A stretch of DNA of 64,000 nucleotides from assembly GCA_029582165.1 (NCBI GenBank), contig CM055884.1:10792537-10856536 (forward strand), given 5' to 3'. Origin of the DNA: Portulaca oleracea (lineage: Eukaryota; Streptophyta; Magnoliopsida; Caryophyllales; Portulacaceae). The position numbers were made by a program, and so were the translations under genes. Shown here piece after piece: positions 23,396-32,198 of this stretch. Position 1 is the stretch's first letter, and each line of letters begins with the position of its first letter. A model generated the notes under the pieces. The model saw nothing but the letters and a program-made list of their open reading frames with translations, was not told the origin of the DNA and searched no databases.

Positions 23396-25922
23396 TTTGA
23401 AGGAACTCCATGGGTTATTCGAAATAGAGCAAGAAGGAGTAGCTCTTAATAATATTATGAGTATTATTACCGAAAAATAGATATTGGTAGAAGAGGAGGT
23501 TAATAATGAGATTAAAGAGGTCAATTATGTGCTAATTGAAGAAGAAATCTACCAACAAATGAACCTAATCAAATTAGAAGATATGGAGTTTATACCTCTA
23601 CACGAGATTAGAGAGAGATTAAGCAAAATATCCGAGAAAAATGAAGTTGGAGAAGAACTTGAAACAAACCAAGTCCATGTAATACCATTACCTCAAAATT
23701 TTGGTGAATCTAACCGTAGTAATAATAGATATTTCCAACCAAGAAATAATACGGCTGGACGAACTAAGCCATTTTATTTTAAAACCTTATATCAACCTCT
23801 TCATGAAAAAGTAAGTCTTACTCCCATAAGTCAAACTGGGTACATGTTAAATCTAGATGGAGTCCGTAACAGGGAAGAAATATTTGAACATTGGAAGAGG
23901 GGTATGAGTAGTGTTCTCAATCTAAATGCCAACTGGACATCTGAAAACTTTCTAAATTATTTAGAACACAGTTTTTCAGGAACAGTGGCAGATTGGTATG
24001 ATTCTAGTTCTGAAGAGGCTAAAGCTATATTGAGAGTAGTAGAAAATCCTACTGAAATGTTTAAAGCCCTGTGCAAAGAAATTTCTATGGAGTTTATTGG
24101 TGTTAATCTAGAAATGGAAGAAAAGATAAGAGAATATCAACGAAAACTTGTTAGTATAGAAATTCTAGATATGAGATATCTAGAACATTATATTAATGAG
24201 TTTAGTTACTTTTATTATAAAATTGGCCATAATCCTACGAATTTGGCTATGTTTTATGATAAACTACCTAATCCTATAAATTCTATTATTCAAGAGAAAT
24301 TTGAAGAATGGTTGAAAAAGAATCCTGAACATACCGATACTCTTGGTATGAGATGTGCCTTTATTAGAAGATGGGTTACCGATCAACGTTTAAATATCAA
24401 AAAACATCAGACCATGAAGAAACAATTCCTATTCTGTTGGGATACTCCACATAAATGGGGAGCCTCTAAACAAAAAAGATGTTATAAGAAAAAGGCTTTT
24501 AATAAACAAAGAGGTGAAAAACTCAGGAGAAAGCAATATACCAACAAACGAGCCCCAAAGAAAAGAAGATTTTTCAGAAAGAGTACTTATTGCCCCACGG
24601 GCAAAAGCAATTGTAAATGTTGGGCTTGTGGTGAAGTTGGTCACGATGCAAATGAGTGTAAAAACAAGAAAAATCATAAGTTGATAGAAACTTTAGGAAG
24701 TCTTGAGTATGACGAAATAACGGAAGAAGAAGCCTTTGAACTTGTCTTTAGCAATAACAAAGGTATTGTTGAAATCGTCATAGATGATGAATCTGATTCC
24801 GATTATGAAGATACTAGTCATATGATGGAAGGTAATTCAGTAAGTCTAGGAGACTTACAAGGAGAGGAATTCATAGTAGATGATGAAAATCATGGTGAAG
24901 AAGTTAAAGGTGATTGGGTAATTCCAATTATCCAAAAGGATATGATCTACAAAAAATCCATCTTTCAGTTAAAATCAAAATATGTTTGTGAGATGATGGA
25001 GGGAGACTTAGAGATTAAAGATTGCGAGTACGATGTTGGAGAAGTAAATCTAATCAATTGGGATAATATTCTGAGGCACAACAAGGATAGAAAATATAGA
25101 TATATCCATATAGGAAGTGTGCAAATCCAAATAACTCCATTACAACATTACGGCAAGGATATAGATCTTTATGCATTGTTGTGTGATATTAGGCACAATA
25201 AATTTCACAATCAGATTATCACTGGCATAAAGACTAATTTACGTAATGGATCAGTTGGATTCAATTGCAGACCAGGATATTATGTTAGCCTTAAAGACGA
25301 CTTTGCCAAAAACTTTTTGTCTCTAAAGATAAAAACAGTGGGTATGGATATGAAACAAGGTGGTTATCCACTTAGGATATTCTGGAAAATTATCTACAAG
25401 TTAGATAATACCATAGATCCAAAGACAAAAGTTACTATGATAGAAGCTGAAAAGTTTGAAAGTCCTGAGCCTAAACAGAAAATTCAGAGGATAAAATCAA
25501 ATCCTCAAGATATCAAGATAGAACGCTCTTGGATTGATAGTTTCTCTAATCCAACCAAAATTGGCAAGAAAAATGTTATTAAGATTAATGAAGATGGTAA
25601 AATCACCATCAGACCTCAATTGTTAAAGACTAGATCTGATTGGGGAGAAAGCTCATCAGTTAGAGATAAACTAGTATCAAAAGATGATGATGCTATAAGT
25701 ATGACTTCAAAAATGAGTAGAATGAGTTTCGATTCTGCAAGATCTTGTGTAGATAGAACAGCCAGCCTAGATAGAAAGATCATTGGCTACAAAACTAGGA
25801 CTATCAATGAACCTATATATGAGGATGAACTAGCTAAAGAAGCGCCAGAACTGAACATGCATATAGAAAAAATCATTATGAGGTCACCAAAACCAACCCC
25901 AATAGCATCTATATTCCTATAA
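23370..25922 (+). pseudogene. Endogenous pararetrovirus coat protein-movement protein ORF with an in-frame TAG
   Basis: The frame opens at an ATG at 23370, meets TAG at 23478-23480 and stays open in phase to 25922. Domains in order: a capsid-like region (about residues 100-320 counted after the TAG), a Lys/Arg-rich stretch, the RNA-binding knuckle C-X2-C-X4-H-X4-C (24618 onward), an acidic linker, then a 30K-superfamily movement-protein-like region (about 24990-25590). Coat upstream of movement in one ORF is the order known from Solendovirus and Cavemovirus; badna-, tungro- and florendo-like viruses place movement first. The TAG is either an inactivating mutation or a readthrough point; 812 codons are otherwise intact. 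It overlaps the next ORF in a different frame. Confidence 0.7.
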
Positions 25923-26756
25923 AAGTATGCATTGAAGGAATTGACAAATATGAACTATGTGCATACATAGATAGTGGATGTTCTGTATGCTTTGGCAAGA
26001 AGACACTATTTCCTGAATATTTATGGAAAACAGCAAAAAATCCTTTGCAAGTGAGAATTGCGGATAATAGTGTTATGACCCATAGTGAAGCTATTGAAGG
26101 TTTAACTATAGAAATGGGAGGAGTCAAGTGTGTAATTCCAATACTTTGGGCAACAAACCAACCATCACATGATATGATCATTGCAACTATGTGCATACAT
26201 AGATAGTGGATGTTCTGTATGCTTTGGCAAGATGACACTATTTCCTGAATATTTATGGAAAACAGCAAAAAATCCTTTGCAAGTGAGAATTGCGGATAAT
26301 AGTGTTATGACCCATAGTGAAGCTATTGAAGGTTTAACTATAGAAATGGGAGGAGTCAAGTGTGTAATTCCAATACTTTGGGCAACAAACCAACCATCAC
26401 ATGATATGATCATTGGAAATAACTTCCAAAGATTATATTATCCTTGTACCCAAACCATTCAGCAAATTATCTTAACAATAGATGGTCATTCCGTACCTAT
26501 TAAAAAACTACAACAGGCATATACTCACCAAACAATAGATTTTTCGCGCAACCAGCGTGGTGAGAGGGTAGTGCCAACTCAAAAAAAAGTAGCATTTACT
26601 ATTTCACTTCTAGAGTTATCTGTTAAAGAACAAATTGAAAAACAACAAGAAGAGCTATGTAAAGAACTCTATTCTGACAACCCTTTAAAATTTTGGGATA
26701 AAGATAAAACCTACGCCATCACACTTAATGCATCCCAATACCATTATCAGGGTTAA
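25923..26756 (+). pseudogene. Endogenous pararetrovirus aspartic protease region with a 232-bp tandem duplication
   Basis: Contains the retropepsin motif YIDSGCS and the downstream MIIGNNF string. Bases 25953-26184 are repeated almost exactly at 26185-26416. The period of 232 is not a multiple of three, so the copies lie in different frames and the protease is disrupted. In the family this domain opens the separate reverse-transcriptase ORF. The duplication is absent from a normal genome and arose during or after integration. Confidence 0.75.
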
Positions 26757-27432
26757 ACAGATGGTGTATACACACCAAGATATCCAAGAATTTAAGGAAC
26801 AGATAAAAGAGCTTTTAGATAAAAAGCTTATCAGGGATAGCAAGAGTAGACATACAAGTCATGCGTTCATGGTCAGAAATCATGCTGAATAGAAAAGAGG
26901 AAAAGCTAGAATGGTCATCAACTACAAAAAGCTTAATGATAGCACAATCTTCGATGGATACTATATTCCAAACAAAACAGTTCTCTTCAATAGAATCCAA
27001 GGAGCCTTATGGTTCTCTAAAATGGATTGTAAGAGTGGTTATTGGCAGATAAAAATGGATGAAGAAAGCATTCCTTTAACAGCCTTTAGTGCTCCTCAAG
27101 GACATTATGAATGGTTAGTCATGTCATTTGGTCTTAAGAATGCACCTCAAATATTTCAGAGGAGAATGGATAAGATCTTTAAAGATCTCAGTCATTGTTG
27201 TTTGGTGTATATTGATGATATCCTTATTTTCTCTAAAACTATTGAACAACACAAGGATGATCTCTTAGCGGTAACTCAAAAGTGCATCAATCATGGAATT
27301 GTCCTTGGAAAAAACAAGTGTGTCTATGCTGAGAAAGAAATAGAATTTCTTGGATTACAAATTAAAGCTGGACAAGTCATTCTACAAAAACACATCCTAG
27401 AAAAAATAGAAAAGTTTCCTGAAAAAAATTGA
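26757..27432 (+). pseudogene. Endogenous pararetrovirus reverse transcriptase
   Basis: The frame has shifted before 26757 and there is a TAG at about 26888. Clear RT blocks follow: MVINYKKLND, FSKMDCKSGYWQI, YEWLVMSFGLKNAPQIFQ and the catalytic YIDDILIFS (about 27208), then EFLGLQI. The frame closes at 27432 just before the connection domain. The layout (YIDD, SFGLKNAP) is of the Caulimoviridae/Metaviridae type; the surrounding gene order favours Caulimoviridae. Confidence 0.85.
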
Positions 27433-28056
27433 GAATAGAAAACAGCTAGAAAGATTTTTAGGGTGTCTCACCTATGCATCAGATTTTATCAAGGATCTAG
27501 CAAAGTTGAGAAAGGCTTTGCAAAGAAAACTTAAAAAAGATGTTGAGTGGAATTGGACTCTGGATGATTCATTGCTTGTAAGGAATCTTAAAAATTTATG
27601 TCAAAACCTTCCTGTCCTTAATTTTTCTAACGAAGAAGATGATTTGATTCTTGAGATGCTAGCAATGAGCACTGGAGTGCAGTACTCAAAATCAAAGAAG
27701 GAGAACATCTCTGCAAATATTGCAATGGAAGTTTTAATAAGGCTGAGTGTAATTACACAACCATGGAAAAAGAAATTCTTGCTATCATAAGAGGAATTGA
27801 AAAGTTTTTAATCTTTTTAGCTCCAAAAGAATTTCTAATCCGAACTAATTGCAAAGGCATACTTGGCTTTGTCAAAAAGAATTTATCAAATATGCAAGCG
27901 CAAGGGAGGCTCCTGCGTTGGCAATTATGGCTTAACCAGTTCTCTTTCTCTATTGAACACATACAGGGTTCGAAAAATTCATTAGCAGACAGCCTGACAC
28001 GAGAATTAGCCAATGGAATTCAACATGGTGAATGTCTCGCGCCGACAAGCGGATGA
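27433..28056 (+). pseudogene. Endogenous pararetrovirus RNase H, frameshifted
   Basis: Connection and RNase H blocks continue in two frames: an N-terminal part to about 27760, then MEKEILAIIRGIEKF, FLIRTNCKGILGF and IEHIQGSKNSLADSLTRE to 28056. The Asp expected in the tether/RNase H pocket is partly replaced (TNCK where T-D is usual), another sign of decay. The end overlaps the next ORF by 44 bases. Confidence 0.8.
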
Positions 28057-29050
28057 AGCAGAACACCGGTTACCCGAATTACTAGGAAGGGTGTCACCTC
28101 CTGGTAGATTCGTTTTAAGTAATCTTAGAAAAAATAAAAAGAAAAGATGCAGGTTTATTTTTAGTTATGTTGAATATCTGATAGCTGAGAAGTTTAGTCT
28201 CGATGAACTTCGGATTAACTATCTCGAAAGTTGTTATGATATTCAGAGTGTTATTACAAGAAAAGCCCAGAAAAATTGGTTTCACGAGTGGTATGCATCG
28301 GTCATGGATCCCTTAAGATATTATAACCGTGAAGTCTGGAAAGCTTGGGGAAAAAGAATTAGTTTCTTAGGCTTTTCAGGAGTAGGAAAAGTACACTTCT
28401 GCCCGAATCCTACCCCTCCAAATGATCCAATCATGAAAGCTTGGGAATATGATATGGTAAGAGAATTCTGGACCAATGAAGGTCACGTTGTCCCTAATCC
28501 AAAAGGAACATTATTTCCAAGATTTACAAAATTCCAGAAATTTGTATTTAAAAGGGTGTGCAAAATCCATTCACCAGAAGTAAGAAAAGTTGCAGGATGG
28601 CCGATTACTTTCTATGAATGTGTTAATATTGAGTACAATGGAGATAAGATCAATCCTGCCCATTATCTGATTAGAGTCAAAGACACATCTGGAGGATATC
28701 TTACAAAAGAAGAATGGTTTCCAGAAAAAAGAGAAAAAATAATTCATCCTTCAAAGGCAAGAGCAACTGGATTTTACAAGTTAATGCATCATCTATGGAT
28801 GGATATTGATAGAGGATATAGGGTTATCCATTGTAGCAACACTACCTTCACCTATCCAAAGAAGTTTGACCAACTTGTTGATCTTAACGGAGCTAAATCT
28901 GAAGATGTATATGAATATTTGTTAAAAATCGGAGTTGGAGAATTCTTATCCGCAGAAGGAAAATCTTATCTTCAAGAGCTCTTTGATAAATACAATCCAT
29001 TGGAGCAAGATAAGGGAGAAGATTTCAATATGTACAATTTGAGAGCATAG
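28013..29050 (+). CDS. Endogenous pararetrovirus terminal ORF, possible transactivator/viroplasmin position
   Basis: 345 codons, intact, overlapping the RNase H end. Caulimoviruses, soymoviruses, cavemoviruses and solendoviruses carry a transactivator/inclusion-body protein gene at this genomic position, just before the main promoter. The protein is basic and aromatic-rich, has no membrane segment, and carries short recognisable phrases (PKGTLFPRFTKFQKFV, GWPITFYECVNIEYN). I cannot confirm the transactivator fold by eye, so the functional label is positional only. It is the best-preserved long ORF of the integrant after the coat-movement ORF. Confidence 0.5.
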   Translation: MEFNMVNVSRRQADEAEHRLPELLGRVSPPGRFVLSNLRKNKKKRCRFIFSYVEYLIAEKFSLDELRINYLESCYDIQSVITRKAQKNWFHEWYASVMDPLRYYNREVWKAWGKRISFLGFSGVGKVHFCPNPTPPNDPIMKAWEYDMVREFWTNEGHVVPNPKGTLFPRFTKFQKFVFKRVCKIHSPEVRKVAGWPITFYECVNIEYNGDKINPAHYLIRVKDTSGGYLTKEEWFPEKREKIIHPSKARATGFYKLMHHLWMDIDRGYRVIHCSNTTFTYPKKFDQLVDLNGAKSEDVYEYLLKIGVGEFLSAEGKSYLQELFDKYNPLEQDKGEDFNMYNLRA

Positions 29051-29089
29051 AGCATCTTTGGCGGCCCCACAAGCATTATGACCTGCAAG

Positions 29090-29420
29090 CTACTGTGGTA
29101 CCACTAATAAAAAAGAGTGGTTGTTATTTAAAGTTTGTACTATTGAGTCTGTAAGAGTCACGTGTTTGTACTGTAGACATCTATATCTGTAATAATGATA
29201 CTGAAGCCACTAGGGCATCCAAGTTGTGTGAAGCTCCTCTATAAAAGGGGAAGTAAGTGTGTGTTGAAGGCACGGTCATTTGGGTAATCTTGAGCAAAGA
29301 GAGAAATTAGGAGTCACCATTTCTCCATAAGCAAGCTTCTCTGATGATCTTAGAAGTCTAGTTCTCATTAAGCATTTCCATTGTAATATTTCCATTTTCA
29401 AGCTTTCAATAAAAGAAGTT
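29090..29420 (+). promoter_or_regulatory. Pararetroviral genomic promoter and poly(A)-signal region
   Basis: Downstream of the last ORF. A TATA box (ctcctctataaaagggg, core at 29240-29247) in a context like the CaMV 35S core promoter is followed about 165 bases later by caataaaag (about 29407), a poly(A)-type signal near the start of the putative leader. A promoter followed closely by a poly(A) signal is what a terminally redundant pararetroviral RNA requires. Upstream cis elements were not resolved. Confidence 0.6.
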
Positions 29421-29889
29421 TCCCAGTAGGGAACGTTATCCAATTGAACCTTATGCTTTAAATATTGTAATTTCTTGATTAAAGTTCCACTATCCTTTAA
29501 AAACTAAATAGACTGAATTAGTGACTACGGTCTGAGGTAGGAAACGAAACAGATCTGTGCTGTGCTTGATCTAAGGTTGGCGGGGTTGAGATTAGCCATC
29601 TCTGTAAACTGGAAGCTGAAGAACGCCGGAGATCCAACGCAACTAAGTTCAGGTAACGGTCAAAACTCACTAATTAAGTTTAATTAATTTTGCTAAGCAT
29701 GGTGGGCCTATAACCATAGAAAATATAATATCTAAGGTATAAGTAGTAGATTGTGATAATTAGTACCATTAAAGTCATTATAAAAGAGTTAATAATGCTT
29801 ATTTGAGCTTGTTTGCATAAAAACCTTAAAAAAATCATATTATTGCAAAGAGGTCCCTATCTAAGGTCCTTCTTTATAAATTTGGAAAG
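29421..29889 (+). other. Putative viral leader fragment; no gene
   Basis: Non-coding DNA between the putative RNA start and the right inverted arm. Together with about 22780-22906 it would form the leader of the circular genome, so both ends of the linear copy fall in non-coding leader. Confidence 0.45.
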
Positions 29890-30050
29890 AAAAAAATCAC
29901 CTAAAAATAGTTTCTAAAGAAAGTTTGTCCCCCAAAAATAGTTTTCAAAAAACAGAAGGTACTTGACAATCATTTCTGAAAATATTGTCCCCAAAAAATT
30001 AGTTTCCATAAAATAGGAGGTACCTAAAAGTTAAAAATTGCAAGTATATA

Positions 30051-30183
30051 TATATCTCAAAATCATATATACTAATGAAACAAGAACTTTCATGAATCTT
30101 TAGCGGAGAATAATACTAGTCATGTACATAAACTTAAACATATGAATCATATAGACTGACATACATTCTTACACATGTACACG
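30051..30183. other. AT-rich host repeat, third segment
   Basis: Resumes the AT-rich sequence interrupted at 22651; it ends at the start of the next Copia fragment. Confidence 0.45.
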
Positions 30184-31740
30184 TTGAAAGAACCCTAGAA
30201 GGGGGTGAATAGGGTTATCACAATTTCTGCCCACTTGAGATAAAGGACGGTTAAGGGATTAATTTCACAGATATAAAGGACAATACGAGACAACTGATAA
30301 ACTTCCTTTATTCAATCAGAACAGAGTACAGAAATACAGTAACCTGGTTACTCAAAAAGTAAGGTCCTTGTAGCAATTGCTAGAGGAGTGTCTTACTGAA
30401 GGGCACTTTCAGAAATTATTGAACAAACAGAAATTATTGAACAAAACAACGCACCAACACAGCAAGGTGCTTTCACTCACATAACCTAATTCCCTTAAGG
30501 TTCTGTTACCAATAACTCGCCAACATCCTTAGGTTACAGCACACACAAACTCGACTCTCAAAGACACACTCACAAATTCTCACGGATTTCCTACTCTTCG
30601 ATTTCTTCCTTGGAATCGATTAATTCTTCTGTGGTTCGTTGAAGATTATCTTCTTGAGATCTTCCTTCCTTCTTTTGGTCTTTCATTTTGCATGCGATCT
30701 TCTCTCCTTTCTTGGAGTTTCCTTTTTGTAGCAATCATTATCTTCTTCTTCTATGCAGATTATAATATGCAGCAAATCTGTCAAAGCAATCAGGAAAGTA
30801 TTACTTCTAAGATATCCATATCATATGCTAATAACATACGAATTTTGACTTTCATTCAAAACCGATTCAGTCGCTAAGGTCCTTGCGCCCGGGTCTGTCA
30901 AGGTCCTTGAGCCTAGGTTTGTTGAGGTCCTCGAGGAGTTCTAACGATCTCCCCCTTTTTGATGAAAGGCAAAATTCATTTGCAACGTTTCCCCCCCCCC
31001 CTACTTTTATCAAAAAGTCTATAGAGAGTTCCCCCTTAATATAGTAACCATCTCCAATAATCTGCAAGAACTCAATGAATTTGTTAGTCCTAAGAGAGGG
31101 TGCTCCCCCTCAATTCGTGCAAAAAAAAAAAATCAATAACACAGCCATGTGAATGGATCCAGTTGTCAAGGTCCTTGATCGTAGATCTGCCAAGGTCCTT
31201 GAGTCCGGTCTGCCAAGGTCCTCGATGGGTTCTTATTGCTGATGTAAGTAATGTCCTTGATTGCTCCAAGTTCCCTTAAGCATCCAAGCTCCTGGATGTT
31301 GAGTATACCTGCGAAAAATTCAAACACCCTTCCTCGAGCCATAATTGACATCAAATTTAGGTTCTTGACTATTAGTAACAACCATGTTAGGAGGTCTTGT
31401 TCCTTTTGGAACTCATACTTGTACAATTTTAGAACGATAATGGTTGGAGTAATGAGATTTACCAGCTCTTGCTTTTGGGATGTGATGAATGACCTTGTTA
31501 TCTTGTCCCAAGGTAGTTGTGTCGTTCTCGATGCCATGAGTAGAATCTGTGACCTCGATCCTTTCTATCGAGGTCACTATGACGTCCTTGATGCATGGTT
31601 CTGTCAGGTTGCCTTTGAGGGACATAATGTCCTTGACACCGATTTTTATTTTTAATTTTTCATAAAACTGAGCACTCAAAGTCGGACTTGGAATTTTCTT
31701 GGACCAAAAAGCTAAAGCCCAATTCACCGAGAATATCACA
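30184..31740 (-). mobile_element. Truncated Sirevirus-like Copia element: 3' LTR plus PPT-side spacer
   Basis: The LTR (about 30184-30946) starts TGAAAGAACCCTAGAAGGGGG, a diverged version of the 8607/21390 LTR ends. It is followed by a reverse-complement polypurine tract (tctccccctttttgatg) and two further such strings near 31030 and 31100. The spacer (to about 31740) has broken frames (31166-31537, 31413-31739) without a motif I can name. gag, pol and the 5' LTR are gone; truncation is at or near the MITE at 31747. Its LTR repeats the phrase aaggtccttg many times. Confidence 0.7.
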
Positions 31741-31746
31741 CACAGA

Positions 31747-31955
31747 GGGTGTTTGGCTACCTAACTTTTTGGGTAGCTTTTAGCTTTTTGGATAGCTTTT
31801 AGCTTTTTGACCAAGTTAAAAAATTACTTGAGGTATTTGGTAAGTAGCTTTTTATTTAGTCTTTTGGACCTAATAAGCTAGTTTCCAAAAAGCTACTTGG
31901 TGAATTTTTTGAGTTAGTTTTTCACAAAAAGTTAGTTTACCAAACAATTTTCCTA
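31747..31955. mobile_element. hAT-like MITE with AGCTTTTTGG-rich body
   Basis: Starts gggtgtttggctacc and ends gtttaccaaacaatttt. The two halves are inverted repeats rich in agctttttgg / ccaaaaagct. It is small, without coding, and sits about 240 bp upstream of the SAYSvFN start codon, so it may lie in that gene's promoter. Confidence 0.65.
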
Positions 31956-32198
31956 TAATCAATTAACCCAAACAACTAAAGTCAAATTATCACTATCATT
32001 TGCTCATTCTGGTAACGGTACAATTCTTAGTTGAGACTTGAGATATCATCTGGACTTTGTCCAGCCACCCGGGTTCGATTCCTGATCCGAGAATGAAATA
32101 CAAACAGGAAGAAGTAAACACTAAACACTCTTCTGTCTCTCTCTGAATCGAATCAAAATCAAAAAGGTGAAATCTTGAGCATATATCAGAGGAAAACA

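Larger units (their letters stand above)
22652..30040. mobile_element. Fold-back / MULE-like element enclosing an endogenous pararetrovirus
   Basis: The ends are imperfect inverted repeats. The left starts GGATAAATTACTAAAAGGTACC; read inward from the right end, the sequence starts CAATTTTTAACTTTTAGGTACC. Each arm (about 22652-22770 and 29890-30040) holds two degenerate units of about 60-90 bp built on GGTACC, a (T)GTTTT string and GGGG(A)CC/GGGGACAA. The flanks repeat CAAGTATATA exactly (22642-22651 and 30041-30050), a 9-10-bp duplication typical of Mutator-like transposition. A 358-bp relative with the same end motif and its own 10-bp duplication lies at 43674-44031. No transposase is present. 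The interior is viral (see entries below). Confidence 0.65.

Noticed and set aside
22652..30040. Interpretation as an ordinary LTR retrotransposon
   Set aside because: No direct terminal repeats are present; the ends are inverted. The interior has a movement-protein-like domain and a downstream 35S-like promoter, which fit a pararetrovirus better.
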